Positions 31,543 to 43,564 of a stretch of DNA of 64,000 nt are shown here, one piece after another. The notes under the pieces were generated by a model. That model had not been told where the DNA came from, made no database searches, and worked only from the letters and a program-made list of their open reading frames with translations. The stretch is from assembly GCA_012931725.1 (NCBI GenBank), contig CM022945.1, positions 150,415,480-150,479,479 of the forward strand. Reading direction: 5' to 3'. Positions within the stretch are counted from its first letter, which is position 1. The number at the start of each line of letters is the position of its first letter. The DNA is from Litsea cubeba (Eukaryota > Streptophyta > Magnoliopsida > Laurales > Lauraceae). A program made the position numbers and the translations under genes.

Positions 31543-34250
31543 TTACATCAGTAATATGTTGTAGGAGTTACAGGTAACCAGGAGGATTAATGACGGGGAA
31601 ATTAGTATTAACCTGGGATCGGAAGCCAAGGCAGAAGCAGTGTCAGTAGAAGTAGTAACTTAGTTGCTTTCAAATATTAAGTTGATTTTGTCAGATACAT
31701 TATTTGTACCGTTTTAGGACGGAATTTTAATTTCTAGTCTGATGAATAAGAGTTATTCTGTTACTTTTGGTAATTAGATTGTCTTAAAGAGGAGCGGTAC
31801 TCTTATATATTCTGACAAGGTAATCAATGGATTTTATTTGTTAACTCCCACCATGTATGAGATACATGACACTGATGTTAATAATAGACCATCATTAAAG
31901 AGGTAGTCACCTTCATCTAATCCAACAAACTTTGGCACCTAAGAGGATAGGTCATACAAACCCAAATAGGATTGACAGGCTAGTAAAAGATGGTATCTTG
32001 CCTTCATTGGTGGTAGAACCAATGCCTGTCTGTGAGTCCTGTCTGGAAGGTAAAATGACCAAAAGACCCTTATTCATCTAAGGGCAGTAGGGCCAAAGAT
32101 TTATTGGAGATAGTATATACTGATGTGTATGGACCCATAATATTAGAGTGAGAGATTAATACAGGTATTTCATCACTTTCACCGATGATTACTCGAGATA
32201 TGAATAAATATACCTTATGCACCGTAAGTCCGAGATTTTTTGAATAGTTCAAAGAGTTTTCGAGAGGAAGTGGAAAAAGCAATTAGGTAAAAGTATGAAT
32301 ACTCTTCGATGAGATCGATGAGGTGAATATCTCTCCACTGATTTAATGGGATACTTATCAGAAAATGGGATTCGATCCTAGTAGTCTGCTCCTGGTTTTC
32401 CTCAACAGAACGGAGTAGTAGAAAGAAGGAATAAGACTCTTTTAGATATGATCAAGTCTATGATTGAGTTTCTACGGATTACCTATATTTTGGGATATGG
32501 AAACTGAAATATATATACTAAGCCTCATTCCATCTAAGTCTATACTTGAGACTCCCAGGGAGTTATGGACAGGGCGAAAAACTAGTCTACAACGTTTTCA
32601 GGGTTGTCCAGCACACGTGCTGAAGGATAAGACGGATTAGTTGGGATCGAAGTTGGAAGTATGTATGTTTATATTCTATCCCAAAAGGAACTAAAGGTTG
32701 GTTGCTCTATAATCCCAGAGAGCAAAAAGTGCTTCGCAGCACCAATGCGGTTTTCTGGAGGGAGATTATAAGATTAACTGGAAATCTTTAGAAATGGTTA
32801 TCTTGGAAGAAATTCAAGAGAGATCAAATCCAAATCCAAGAATAACCAAACTTTAAGAAAATCCGCTCATACCAGATCCAGTAGTTACACCAGTACCTTG
32901 TCGTAGTGGGAGTATTGTTAGGACCCTTGACAAGTTCTCGCTCTAAGGAAAGTCTTACAAGGAAATCCCGGAAGAACCGGAACAAAATCCCTGTAACTAT
33001 GATAAAGTAGTTAATGACATAGTTTCGAGACGTTGGTTAGATGCTATGAAAGCTGAGGTGAAGTCTTTGTACTCTAATCAGGTCTGGATACTTGTGGACT
33101 TGCCTGCCAATAGGAAACCTATTCGGTGCAAGTGAGTCTACAAGAGAAAAGGAGAGCCAGATGGAAGAGTTTCATCCAGGTACTCTTATCCATTGCGGTT
33201 CATCTCGGTGACGAGATTTGGCAAATGGATGTCAAGACAGCATCTCACGACGGCAATCATGAGGAAAACATCTATATGATGTGGCCAGATGGTTCTATAG
33301 CTAATAACCAAGTGCGAAGAGTTTGCAGGCTGCATAAGTCCATTTATGGATTAAAGCAGGTATCCCGAAACAGGGACATCCGTTTTGACAAGGAGATCTA
33401 GTCATTTGATTTTTGTCAGAATCCGGATAAGTCGTGTGTGTAAATGAAAAGTCAAGAAGGCAGGGTAGTTTTTTTTTGTATTATATGTCGACGACATCCT
33501 TCTCCCATGGAGTGACATAGGGATATCGTCAAAAGTAAAAGTTTTGGTTGGCTAAGACTTTTGATAATAAAGGACTTTGGAGAGGCCAGGTACATCCTAG
33601 GGATAAATTTCCATTGAGACCGGAAAATTAGGATGATAGGCTTATCCCAATGATGTGTACATAAATAAGGTTCTGGTACGGCAAGTTATGCTTTGTACTA
33701 GACTGGATATCTGTCACGCAGTAGGCCCAGTCAGCAAATATCAGTCTAGCCAAGGTCCTTATCATTGACTGTTGTAAGATGTGTTCTCGAATACTTGAGA
33801 AGAACTAGAGATCACATGTTGAGTTATAGCAGTGATGAGTTGATTCCAGTCGGTTACATAGATACTGACTTCTAGTCAGATCAGGATTCCAGGAAATCAA
33901 CTTCTAGGTATATGTTTTTGCTATAGTCGCTTAAGAAGCAACTATGGTAGCAGATTGACTCAAAAGATTCCTTTTGGAACTTGGAGTGGTACTTTTGGCA
34001 GGACAGTCGCTCACAGTTTACTGTGATAACAGTAGGGCAGTCGCTAAGTCCAAGGAACCCAAGAGCCAAAAAGCATGTACAGAGGAAGTTATACATGGTC
34101 AGATAGATTGTGCAGAGAGGTGATGTACGATTACCAAGATAACCTCTGCAGACAATATAGGAGATTCCTTTACTAAGCCTTTGACTACCAAAGTCTTTAA
34201 GCTATAAGTAGACGGGATGTGCATGAGACGCAACTCTAACTGGCATTGAG
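31543..34250 (+). pseudogene. pol: Copia pol remnant (protease, integrase, RT, RNase H)
   Basis: Heavily decayed; homology appears in short frames. The integrase end QNGVVERRNKTLLDMI is near 32410-32460. RT pieces: IWQMDVKTA and CRLHKSIYGLKQ (33210-33360), and LYVDDILL at about 33481-33504. An RNase H remnant near 34000-34130 reads VYCDNS-like then AVAKSKEPKSQKA. Stops and shifts occur every few dozen bases. The order integrase before RT confirms Ty1/copia. The region ends in the polypurine tract cacgtgggagat before 34265. Confidence 0.82.
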
Positions 34251-34264
34251 CCCACGTGGGAGAT

Positions 34265-36034
34265 TGTTAGTTTTATGGACTCAATCCAGTAGATGATATA
34301 AGAAATTGATTAATTTTTTTATTTATCAGTATATTCATGCTTTCCTTTCATAAGATGAATGGTGATTTATTATATACTTGAACATAACCAATACAAATGA
34401 CATGATGGTTCATGAGATGAACCGGAGTCCACAAGTAAATTAGATGCAACACATGTGTATGGATGAGATCCAGATACGGGAGACATGTGTGACAAATCTT
34501 ATACTTAAAATATCTTCACAACCAGTGATGAGACTGGACATCTCATACTGACAAGGTTGCAGCACTTTGATCACTATGAGATAGTGTGATTTGTCTCGAT
34601 CATCAGAATGGAAGATTCTGGATCATAGTGCTGGTACATTGGATGTATTGAAGGACCATGAGAAGCACCTTATAAACACTGTCTTTACTTTAAGGCATGC
34701 TCTCATAATTCCCTAGCAATAGGCTCTCAATCCTAAGACATTAATGAACTCAAATTTCTATCTATTCATTTACTTTGAGTCACCAATGAGTGAGGCCAAC
34801 TGTAGGTCAACACCTCGGTGATTTGGGTACGTGGTAGTAGAGCTGTGGGAACATTCAATGGTCAAGATGGAATCTATCTCTAATATCCCTTTGTGCCAAT
34901 TAATGGATTTATCATTGGTAAGTGCGCACCCATTCTGATTAAGAGTTAATTGGAAAGGTACCTATGATCATTATAATTAATTGGGGCTCAAGGATAATAA
35001 GATATGGATCTAGTTTGGAAGACAGGTCCAATTGATCTATGGATATTGATAGAGGGGTCTACTTGTGGTAATGTGGAAGTTTAGGGTCTTCTATGTAATA
35101 TTCCTAAGACTGGAGTTCAATTGCATTTATATAGTGGAGTTATTTGCAATTAACTGTGGGCCAGGATTACACATGAGATGTGGGGTCACATGTTCCAGTT
35201 GGAGCCAGCTTTCTAAGGAATCCCTAGTGGTCCCCACGCTAGCCCTATTATTAGAAAGTATCTAATTCTAGTTGAACTCTAAAAGGAAAGTTACTATTTC
35301 TATTTGAAGTGAGACTTCTAATAGTGGTAATAGTAGACTTACTAATTTTAGTATAAGTGAGACTTCTATTTTAATTAGAAAGGAATTAGAAAGTTACTAA
35401 TCAAATTTGAAGTGAGACTTCTAATTATGATATGGTAAATTACTAATTAATGGAAGTAAGACTTCTATTGTAATTAGTAAAGAAGAGGTTACTAAAAGTT
35501 ATAAATATAGAGGAGAAAAAGGAGCCTGGACGTCCATGAATAATCCCACCCTAGGGATTCACACCCAAGGTCCCCTTGTGCAAGAGTTGCACATGCCCCT
35601 TCTTCTCTCGCTCTTCTAGTTCTCTTTCTAGTTCCTCCCTAGAGTTCCTAGTAGTTTTCTCTTGGAGATCCCACCATCTTCTTGAGAAAAAGGAGAATCT
35701 GATAATGGGTCATAGCGTGGAAGATCAAGAGGTCTTGGAGATCCCTATTTGATTAGTGAAAGCGTTTCATCATCAAAGAAAGACGCAACTTCTCCATTAG
35801 AGCACAACCGAGCTCCAAAGGTACAATCTACTTCCTTGCATGTTGTAGATTATTATGGATGCTTATTAGTTGCTGTTTCTATCTTCGAGATAGATTGTTT
35901 CACTGATCATGATGGCTGAGATTGAGGACATGGATCTTGGATTGGGTTTTATAGCCTTCTGGATAGTTGATCCCTGCATCAAGTGGGTCAAAAGTTTTTA
36001 AAACCTATCCTAGAGGCCCACCCTATTTCCAACA
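34265..36034 (+). mobile_element. Copia 3' LTR, uninterrupted
   Basis: 1770 bp, TGTTAG...CCAACA, with TATA box at 35500-35507. It is the unoccupied reference for the gypsy insertion site (about 35882-35894). Differences from the 5' LTR are scattered single bases. Confidence 0.96.
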
Positions 36035-36039
36035 AAACT
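36035..36039. repeat. Second AAACT target duplication (copia)
   Basis: Identical to 3844-3848. Confidence 0.95.
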
Positions 36040-36201
36040 GTATCTCGTTTTGTGTTTGAGTCGTTTGGCTATATTGCTAGGTCAGGTGAGAGTATCAAAG
36101 TGGTACTTAAAGATGCAAACCGAGAAGAGAGCAGTGAATATAGCGAAACATGATCTGTTCACCAAGATCAGATGGAAAAGAATCAGACTTATAAACTTGT
36201 G
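36040..36201 (+). pseudogene. CorC/CNNM-type Mg transporter-like exon, 3' part
   Basis: Joined to 3831-3848 the exon reads GHQYET then VSRFVFESFGYIARSGESIK and VVLKDANREESSEY, ending at a donor gtatgc (36202). This resembles the C-terminal CorC_HlyC (transporter-associated) domain of plant plastid proteins with DUF21 and CBS domains (MGR8/MGR9 type), which transport Mg2+. That assignment is from memory of the family. A TGA at 36151-36153 interrupts the frame, after which it stays coding-like (SVHQDQMEKNQTYKLV). Both the LTR insertion and the stop imply a dead copy; a functional paralogue may exist elsewhere. Confidence 0.6.
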
Positions 36202-36634
36202 GTATGCTTTTCATATTGTTAGTCCTCTTGTTGACTTTTTTGGAAGCACTTAGTACTTGGACTGTAGATTTCAAATTTCAGTGGGAAATGTTTTCTTCTC
36301 AAAGTTGTGGCTAGTAGATGGAGAGTTTTTTTTTTTTATTAATTCATAAGTTTGTTTCTATTGGATGCTTTGTTTTCTTCTGAACAAAAAAAAAGTCACT
36401 GTTTGGTATGGAGTTCAGCAACAAACTTGGTAATTTTAGAAGATCACACGCATTATTGATTTCTAGTATAGTATCAAGATGTCAAAGAGTTCCAGTTCAA
36501 CTGATCTGAATCCTGTTGTTATTATGATGCAATAGGGATCTATAGACTATCAAGACTAATCTTCTTACAGCTGATTGTGGTTGGTCACCTAGTGATCAAT
36601 TTCAAGACCTAGAAATGCTTTTGTGATTGTATAC
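36202..36634 (+). other. Probable intron after the CorC-like exon
   Basis: AT-rich, begins gtatgc; no ORF or motif. Ends in gtatac (36629-36634), the left target duplication of the next solo LTR. Confidence 0.45.
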
Positions 36635-39097
36635 TATCACGTCCCCAAAATAAGAATTGGGGAAAAAAGTGAAAAATTAAAATAAATTCAAATTCCTGTG
36701 TTTAATACAACACAAGCTTCCAAAAGTGGACCCACATCACATCACAAACCGTGGTGAGTCCAAATAAAATTCCATTAAATGCAACGGAAGCTTCATTCAA
36801 TTGGTATTCAATGATCGTAATTAAGATCCAACATGAAAATCAAATAAACATTCATAGTTAAAGTTGCAGAATAATTAAACAATTACTACAAAAAGTTTAT
36901 CATTAATATAAAGTTCATCTATAGAGTTTCTAAGATGACGTCCTCTCTAATGCAGGCTCAGACGGCTCCGAAACCGTCTCCAGCATCCCACTCGGGTTCG
37001 TCAGTTGGCTCAAATGTTTGAAACGTTTGATCCTCCTCCGTCTCCTCGGTAAAGTAGGGCTCGGTACCTATGCACCAAATGTAGTAACGTAAATAGCAAG
37101 AACATGATCATAATTCAAAATTAAGATACGATATCAAAATGAGTAAAAACAAGTAAGATTATAAGAAACAATGATAAAGATAAGGACAAGAAAGAACGTA
37201 TGACAAAAATCCAAAAGACACCAAATGGAGTAATATATAATTCACACGGAAACAAGTGTCCCCGTTTTGGGTGGTCAATCCTACATAATCAGGAAAGCCC
37301 GTCCACAATGTTGGTGGTCATAAACCGATTTATAAACACATAACAGGATAACTTGTTCACATACAAAGCAGATTATAAGTGATCCGGACACATCGGTGAT
37401 CAACCATGCACATACGATCTGCAGTCGTTCACAAATGACACACATAAAAGGAAACATATATGCATAATAGATCCAAATAATAATGCTCCGACACAAGAGT
37501 CCTAAGTCAAATGAAAGGCTGGCCAATCCATATCATAGTCAAATCTCATATATCAAATTTGTCAAGCCACCTCATAATCCATAATACAAAGTAGGGTATG
37601 CATCTAAAGGAATACATAACCTAAACCAATATATGCATGCAAATACAAAGGTAAAGACATATTGTAAATCAATCCTAAGGTTAAACGTATATTCATATAC
37701 TCTGTCAACACACAATAATAATGCTAGTAAGTTAAGGACGTTACATCTCTCGAAATTCAGGGTGCATAGATCCAATGAAGGATTTCCAATAGAGATGTAC
37801 TGACCCTTTCTCGCTAGAGTTCATTAAAATCATAATAGGTAATTGAATCCTACGTCTATAAGATACCGTATGCCTAAAGACGGTTCTTCTGTCAAGTCCA
37901 GGTAGATAATTTAAGGTTATTAGATCCATATGAAGTCCCATACATTATATCATAAATCCCCAAATTAATCAGAGCCAAAACAATGGAAAATAAACACTAA
38001 TTACCTAAGTACACTGAACGTTCGAACGTACGAGACCAACGTTCGAACGTTCAGGGTTTCGGGTTTTTGGCTCAGGGGCGAGCAGACTCGAACGTTCGAA
38101 CGCATGAAGGGAACGTTCGAACATTCAACGTCTCTGTCATTTGGCTCACACGATTCTGAACTCATTCGTTCGAACGTTCCAAAGCAACGTTCGAACGTTT
38201 GACGTTCAGAATGTTGTCCGAGTTCGTACAGTCACAGAAATTGGGGTTCTTTCCCTATTTATCCATTTTCATCTCTTTTTCCAAAAGAGAGTGCATCCCA
38301 TTCAAATCCACACGAATCATAACCATCAAAAAGAAAACGGAATCCACATATCCATTTATAAACTCCTAATCTATCATTATCATTTAGAAAATGGCAAATA
38401 AACAAACCTATATGCATTAGATAGGAATCAAAGATCAATTAACGCATTCAATAACAAATTATAATAATGTACTTGCCTTAGATCCGAAGTTGAAGAGATG
38501 TGCAGTAGGTTTCCTAACCAAAACCCAAATCGAGATTACCGGGGTGCTCGATCACAATCCTAACACCAATCTGACATAAAAGATGGGATAGAAATGCTCA
38601 GATGAACAGATCTATGGTATTCCTATCCAAAACCTAATATTGGAAAGAATAAGAAGATAACCTAATAGTATAGATCTATTCCTAATGATTTGAGGATAGT
38701 ATTACCTGTGATAAGAAAGTCAAACTAAGAATGATGGTATCTTCAGATCTTGATTCTGATGGCTGGATCCTAAAGTTGCAGAGGTTTGGGAAGTTGAAAG
38801 AGGAAGAAGACGAACAGGGCACGGGAAGAGTTGCAGAGATTAGTGGGGAAAGATACAGACGTGCGGTTATTTAAAAGAAGGGATTAGGTTAAGTATTGGG
38901 CTTAAGTCATTGGGTCGGGTCACACTGCGGATCAAGTCATCTACCCATTAACCCAACTCACCAATCAACGCATCTGATCTAACATGTGCCCCACTTAATC
39001 CTAACCACTTAAATAACTAAAATACATTCAATTAAAATAATAATAATATCTAATTAAAATATATTAAATATATTAATAGTGGGACCGGGATCTTACA
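36635..39097 (-). mobile_element. Solo LTR, minus orientation
   Basis: On the minus strand it reads TGTAAGATCCCGG...GGGGACGTGATA, flanked by gtatac at 36629-36634 and 39098-39103. A 5-bp duplication with one chance base is likely. The final CA of the LTR appears to have become TA. A TATA-like TTTAAATA lies on the minus strand at about 38868-38877. No coding sequence. It resembles in layout the LTR at 55059-58611 (TGTAAGACCCC...GGGGTGTGACA) but is not the same family by eye. Confidence 0.75.
38021..38195. repeat. Three TCGA-palindrome pairs, 21-bp spacing
   Basis: TTCGAA cores within acgttcgaacgt at 38021 and 38042, 38095 and 38116, 38169 and 38190; each pair is spaced exactly 21 bp. They lie in the solo LTR, about 650-820 nt downstream of its predicted minus-strand start. 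Confidence 0.9.
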
Positions 39098-39103
39098 GTA
39101 TAC

Positions 39104-40728
39104 ATGAACTTCAGTCAACTTCAAGTTAAGAATGTCTTCCCTATACCACGATAGCCAAATGAAATTTCTCTTTTGTAATATGAACTGTTAGCATGCTTTA
39201 TTTTGGTAAGTTTGTCTACTCTTCACAGTTCCATGTATTAGTTTATAGTGATTCCTCAACCCTTCAGTGACTTCGATCTCCTGTAAAATCCACATGTTAT
39301 GTAGAAAATTGATTATGCAAAAATTATGTGGGGCCTCTTGCCTAAAGTTCATTAACCAATAGCCACACCATGGCCCTGTAATGCTCTAGAGTCCACCCAT
39401 GCTTGGCTTGACTTCAGCCTCAAAACCTTGAACTGCACATGATGTGGCATCCATTTTTGCAGTTTATACTTGCTTGCTTGTTTGCTACCTCAGCTCCCCA
39501 ATACCTGCTCATACACATCCCCTCAACTCTATGGGGAACACCAGAAACTCTCACCATGTACCAGTAAAAAATAAATAAATAAATAAAAAGCATCTCTCAC
39601 TATGTTGAAAGGTTATTTTGAAGATAACATGCACATGTGCACACTTGTAAACTTGCACAGTCACACACGTATAAGTAGAGGCACATATGCTCACTCATAA
39701 AAACTTGCACAGTCACACACGTAAACTTTCTGCCATGCAGCATCATCCCTTTCATTAAACCAAGAATTTTCTTTTTCATAAAATTTGGGTTGTGGCTGTT
39801 TATTGCAGATTTTTTTTCACACGGAGGTGTTATCTTTTCTATTGTTTTGGGGTTATTGGACTTTTTTTTCCTGTAATTGCAGAGGGTTCAAGATATTGGT
39901 GTGGGTTTTGTGTAGCTGGATTTCAAGGGGGTTTTTTTACCCCCTCTTATTGGACTTTTTTTTCTGTAATTGCAGAGGGTTCAAGATATTGGTGTGGGTT
40001 CTGTGTAACTGGATTTCAAGGGGTTCTTTTACCCCCTCTTAATTGAATCTCGAAAAGTGTGAATGGAGTTTTGGCTTTCCACTTGACTTTGATCTTGGCT
40101 GGTTAATGGAGCTTCTCAATTCAATTCAATTCTAAATTTTGAGTTATCGACGTGCCGTTATTACAGAATGATGTTTGTTCCCCATTGCTTGTGGAGTTTG
40201 GTAACCTCTGCTGCTATTAGTTGGTCACAGCAGTATAATTGTGGACATCATAAAATCTCGTTTTCAATCAATTATTGGATTAACCCTAGCCCAATGCAAA
40301 ATGTGTATAGGTAAGCTCGGTCTTAGCACATTCTAATTTAATGTTTTATTTATTTAAGCATTTCATCTGGAGCGCAATGGAATTACAAGGGACGCAAGCA
40401 TGGAATGGACTAGCTTCTGGACCTATTTAGTCCCCACTTTGACCAATCTATAATGTCTACTGCATATTTACTCAAGCATTGAATGGCGCCCTAGTTTTGT
40501 AGGCCTTGAATTGATCCTGTAAATTTTGGATCCATCCAACTTTGTCTCGTGGCTAAGACTTCGAGGGCGTTCTGATGGGATACTTATGTTAATCTAATCA
40601 GCGTACTTATGTTAATCTAATCAAGGTGTAACCATACCTTGATTTCCTTTTTCTGGTTCCTTTATTTTTTTCTCAACAGATGATACATTACTTCATTGCA
40701 CTTATCTAGTATCTATTTTGTGTTCCAG
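39104..40728 (+). other. Intergenic or intronic DNA with a 97-bp tandem duplication
   Basis: No recognised gene. 39850-39948 and 39949-40045 are direct repeats containing attggacttttttt, ctgtaattgcagagggttca and ggatttcaaggggg. A 23-bp sequence around acttgcacagtcacacacgt also recurs (39650, 39707). Confidence 0.55.
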
Positions 40729-40775
40729 GTTTCACAGGCATAGATGATCCATATGAGCCACCCTTGAATTGTGAG
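40729..40775 (+). CDS. APS kinase-like exon, copy 1
   Basis: 47-nt exon between a good acceptor (tgttccag) and donor gtaaaa, phase 1: (G)FTGIDDPYEPPLNCE. FTGIDDPYEPP is a highly conserved C-terminal segment of adenylylsulfate (APS) kinase, which phosphorylates APS to PAPS in sulfate assimilation. No other APS kinase exon was found, so this is either part of a gene extending beyond recognisable exons or an isolated fragment. Confidence 0.65.
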
Positions 40776-41739
40776 GTAAAAGTCAATTAATTGCAGTGCT
40801 TCACACCCTGACCGTACAACATAATATTTTAGGTCGTCTTAAAGGCTGACTATGGCCTGGTGATAGGCCTTGGTATGGGTTACTGACCCGATAAATAATA
40901 TTCCGGGCCCTTATATAATGCTTAAAAGCCCAACCTGGTCTGACATATTTAGTTCAGATATACATATTCACATCATAAATGGGTTGCGCAGGGGGCCTAA
41001 CTTTCAGGTTTGTGGGCTGAATCTTTTCACAGGTACAAATGGGCTGGGATTGAATACAAATGAGAAGGCCCTATCTTTCTGTGACCCGTCTGGTCGTGTC
41101 TATTACTGACTTTTGAACAGAACTTCTAAGGCGCTCCATTGCCATGAATAAGAGATAGAGAATAGTCTACTATTTCATCTGGTAAATTAGTTGTCATATG
41201 ATGCATGTGCACTTTGGTGGTTCTACTTGATAGGAAAAAAAAGTCCCCAGTCCACACATCTAGTAATCTCGTTAAACTGGTATCCAATAGTTTCATAACT
41301 ATGGACCTAAACAGGGACTCATTTTTTCAACTGGGCCTAAGAGTTCACAATTACCACTTTGTGGGGTTGGGTCCTTTGGCTGGTGGGTGCATTATTATCT
41401 AGCAAGTGTTACATATAATACTTTTCTACAATGTCATCTTGGCCGGCCTAGTTTTAGTGCCAATCCTACTGTTGGGACACATGCATAGGGGTGGGGTCTG
41501 GAATAGACATAAAATAATTTCTTCCTTCTAGCAAAGACCTTGTTTGTACCTTTTGCACTTGTTTTATCTACAAGGCATGGTTCTAGAGTATAGAGAAAGG
41601 CCCACATATAGGCTTTAGCCTAAGATAAAGATAATGGGTAACCATACCTTGATTTCTTTTTTCTTGGTTCCTTTATTTTTTTCTCAACAGATTATACATT
41701 ACTTCATTGCACTTATCTAGTATCTATTTTGTGTTCCAG
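40776..41739 (+). other. Spacer between the two APS kinase-like exons
   Basis: No other exon recognised. 41634-41739 repeats the intronic approach of the first copy (ccataccttgatttc ... cttatctagtatc). Confidence 0.5.
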
Positions 41740-41786
41740 GTTCCACAGGCATAGATGATCCATATGACCCACCCTTGAATTGTGAG
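41740..41786 (+). pseudogene. APS kinase-like exon, copy 2
   Basis: Reads (G)STGIDDPYDPPLNCE with acceptor and donor preserved. It has two amino-acid changes from copy 1 (F to S, E to D). About 180 bp around the exon (41634-41816) duplicates 40624-40805, a segmental duplication of about 1,010 bp offset. F to S in this conserved motif suggests this copy is the degraded one. Confidence 0.6.
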
Positions 41787-41816
41787 GTACAAGTCAATTA
41801 ATTGCAGTGTTTCAAA

Positions 41817-42299
41817 AACCAGACCAAATTTGTATATTGGAGCTGTCACCTTATACACAACTCTCTATCTATTCACAATGAACAAGTTGAAGGGAGAGTT
41901 ATTGGGGATGGAAGCAAGAGCAAGTATAAATGCCTATTGCCTAGACATCAGAAGAAAAGAGACGATAATGCTTAACTTCAAAGAGACAAGTCATTAGAGC
42001 GCGGGTGTATGTTTCTTATTAGTCATGAAGGTCATATACATGTAACATAGGGGTTCACATAACAACCCCCACTTGTGTTTGCTTTTGATTTTTGTGTATT
42101 TCTACATATTGTAAACTGTATATTTAAATTCAAGCTAGTATATTGATTTTTTAAATAAATCGATGATGTGTGATATTAATCTGTAGATGAGAATGCTACA
42201 ATTTATGGGTTTTATTTTTTTTTATGATTTAAAAAAATGAACTTAATGGCAAATAAAAAAATTATGGGGAAATTATTTAAAAAAATAATGAAAATTAAA
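41817..42299 (+). other. No gene seen
   Basis: AT-rich sequence grading into CACTA subterminal repeats. The ORF at 41782-41997 has no recognised motif. Confidence 0.4.
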
Positions 42300-42737
42300 T
42301 TAGGGATGGTTCAAAACCGTCATTTGACACATTATCCAAAAATTAGAATTTGAAATGATTTTAGAAAATTTGGAAGTGTTTCAAACCGTTCCAAAATAGA
42401 TATTAATTCTGACGCACACATAAATTTGGAACGGTTTTAGAACATTTTGGGAAGTTTTTATAACTATTCCAAAAACCACTACAAATGTTCCAAGTATTTG
42501 AATTTGGAGCGGTAAATTGAAATTTGGCAGTGTCTATAACTGTTTCAAAATTTATAATTTGGAACGGTTCAATAAATATTGGAACGGTTTTTGACACTTC
42601 CAAAAAGCTTAATTTGAAACGGTTTTGAACCGTTTGGATGGTTTAGGAACATGGGTTTTAGTAGCGGTTTTGGACCGTTTCAAATTGCATTAGGAACGGT
42701 TTTTAACACTTCCTGATAGCTTTTTTTGGTGTAGTGT
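42300..42737. mobile_element. CACTA (En/Spm-type) transposon right end
   Basis: Ends ttttttggtgtagtg at 42737, the reverse complement of CACTACACCAAAAAA, a typical CACTA terminus. The preceding 430 bp hold many subterminal motifs in both orientations (gaacggtttt, aaccgttcc). No matching left terminus was seen upstream, so this is a partial element. Confidence 0.65.
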
Positions 42738-42838
42738 CATAACGAGTTTATGCTGGGTAAAAGACAATAAATTATAACTAACCAAGTCACAATTTACTTT
42801 GTTTTAAAATATAATAAACAGTTACTAAACTAAACATA

Positions 42839-43564
42839 ATGCAGAAATTTGTTACATCACCCACATCAGAAATGAGAGAAAAGATTCTACACCATCAAAT
42901 CTCCCCTAGCAGAACTGCCAACCACAGATTCGTGCAATTTCCAATGAATTCAAATGGAAAAAGGAAGAATGCTGAACCATTTCATTGGACACTGTTGGTG
43001 CTGGATCAGAAAGAAGGTGATTGGCTACATTACAACTCCTTACAACCAAGATCAGTTAAAACAGTCGATCATTACTTTGAAGATGCACGAATTCTGGTAC
43101 GTCTCATTGACAGATTCATTAAATACATGATGGTGCCCATAACAGTAAACACGCACCCATTAACTCTATGGATTTTGTTTGATTCTGCAGAAACAATATG
43201 TGGAGAACCACAATTATGTAAATGTTGAATAAACTCAGCCATATGGAGCTCCGTTGATAAGCGTCGAAGACGCCCCACAACAGAAAATGGGATCGTAAGT
43301 ATCATTGTGCCAATACACTTATTGAATTGATTTAAGAGTACCAACAACATCTTCTTTTATACGATCGATTGCGGGGTCATCGTCTGCTATATTATGAAGC
43401 AAATTACACACAAACAAGCAATTGCTTCGGAGCTGCCACAGAACATCGTTGATGATTTGAGAAGAGAGATAGTTAGCAAATTCCTAAATGACACGCATCG
43501 CAGCTGGTCCATTCAAAACTTCCATGCAAGGAGACAAGGCGCTGATGATGATTTTGAACCGTGA
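42839..43564 (+). pseudogene. Ulp1-like C48 cysteine protease, transposon-borne
   Basis: Two or three exons of a Ulp1/SUMO-protease-like domain. The first carries the catalytic His region FHWTLLVLDQKEGDWLHYNS and VKTVDHYFEDARIL. A middle piece ends in APQQKMGS with donor gtaagt near 43290. The last (43367-43564) starts DCGVIVCYIMKQI, with the catalytic Cys, and ends ...GADDDFEP at the TGA. Splicing between 43100 and 43250 is unclear. Such genes are carried by plant MULEs (Kaonashi/KI type) and some CACTAs; the adjacent MULE transposase favours the former. Confidence 0.75.

Larger units (their letters stand above)
3849..36034 (+). mobile_element. Ty1/copia LTR retrotransposon, split by a nested gypsy element
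   Basis: Complete copia element, plus orientation. It consists of a 5' LTR in two pieces (3849-5473 and 28661-28804), primer site TGGTATCAGAGCC, leader, gag, a decayed pol, polypurine tract (about 34254-34264) and 3' LTR (34265-36034). Both LTRs run from TGTTAG to CCAACA and are 1.77 kb after removing the insertion. The order gag, zinc knuckle, integrase, RT with YVDD, RNase H is that of Ty1/copia. The element lies inside an exon. Its coding regions carry many stops, so it is not autonomous. Confidence 0.93.
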
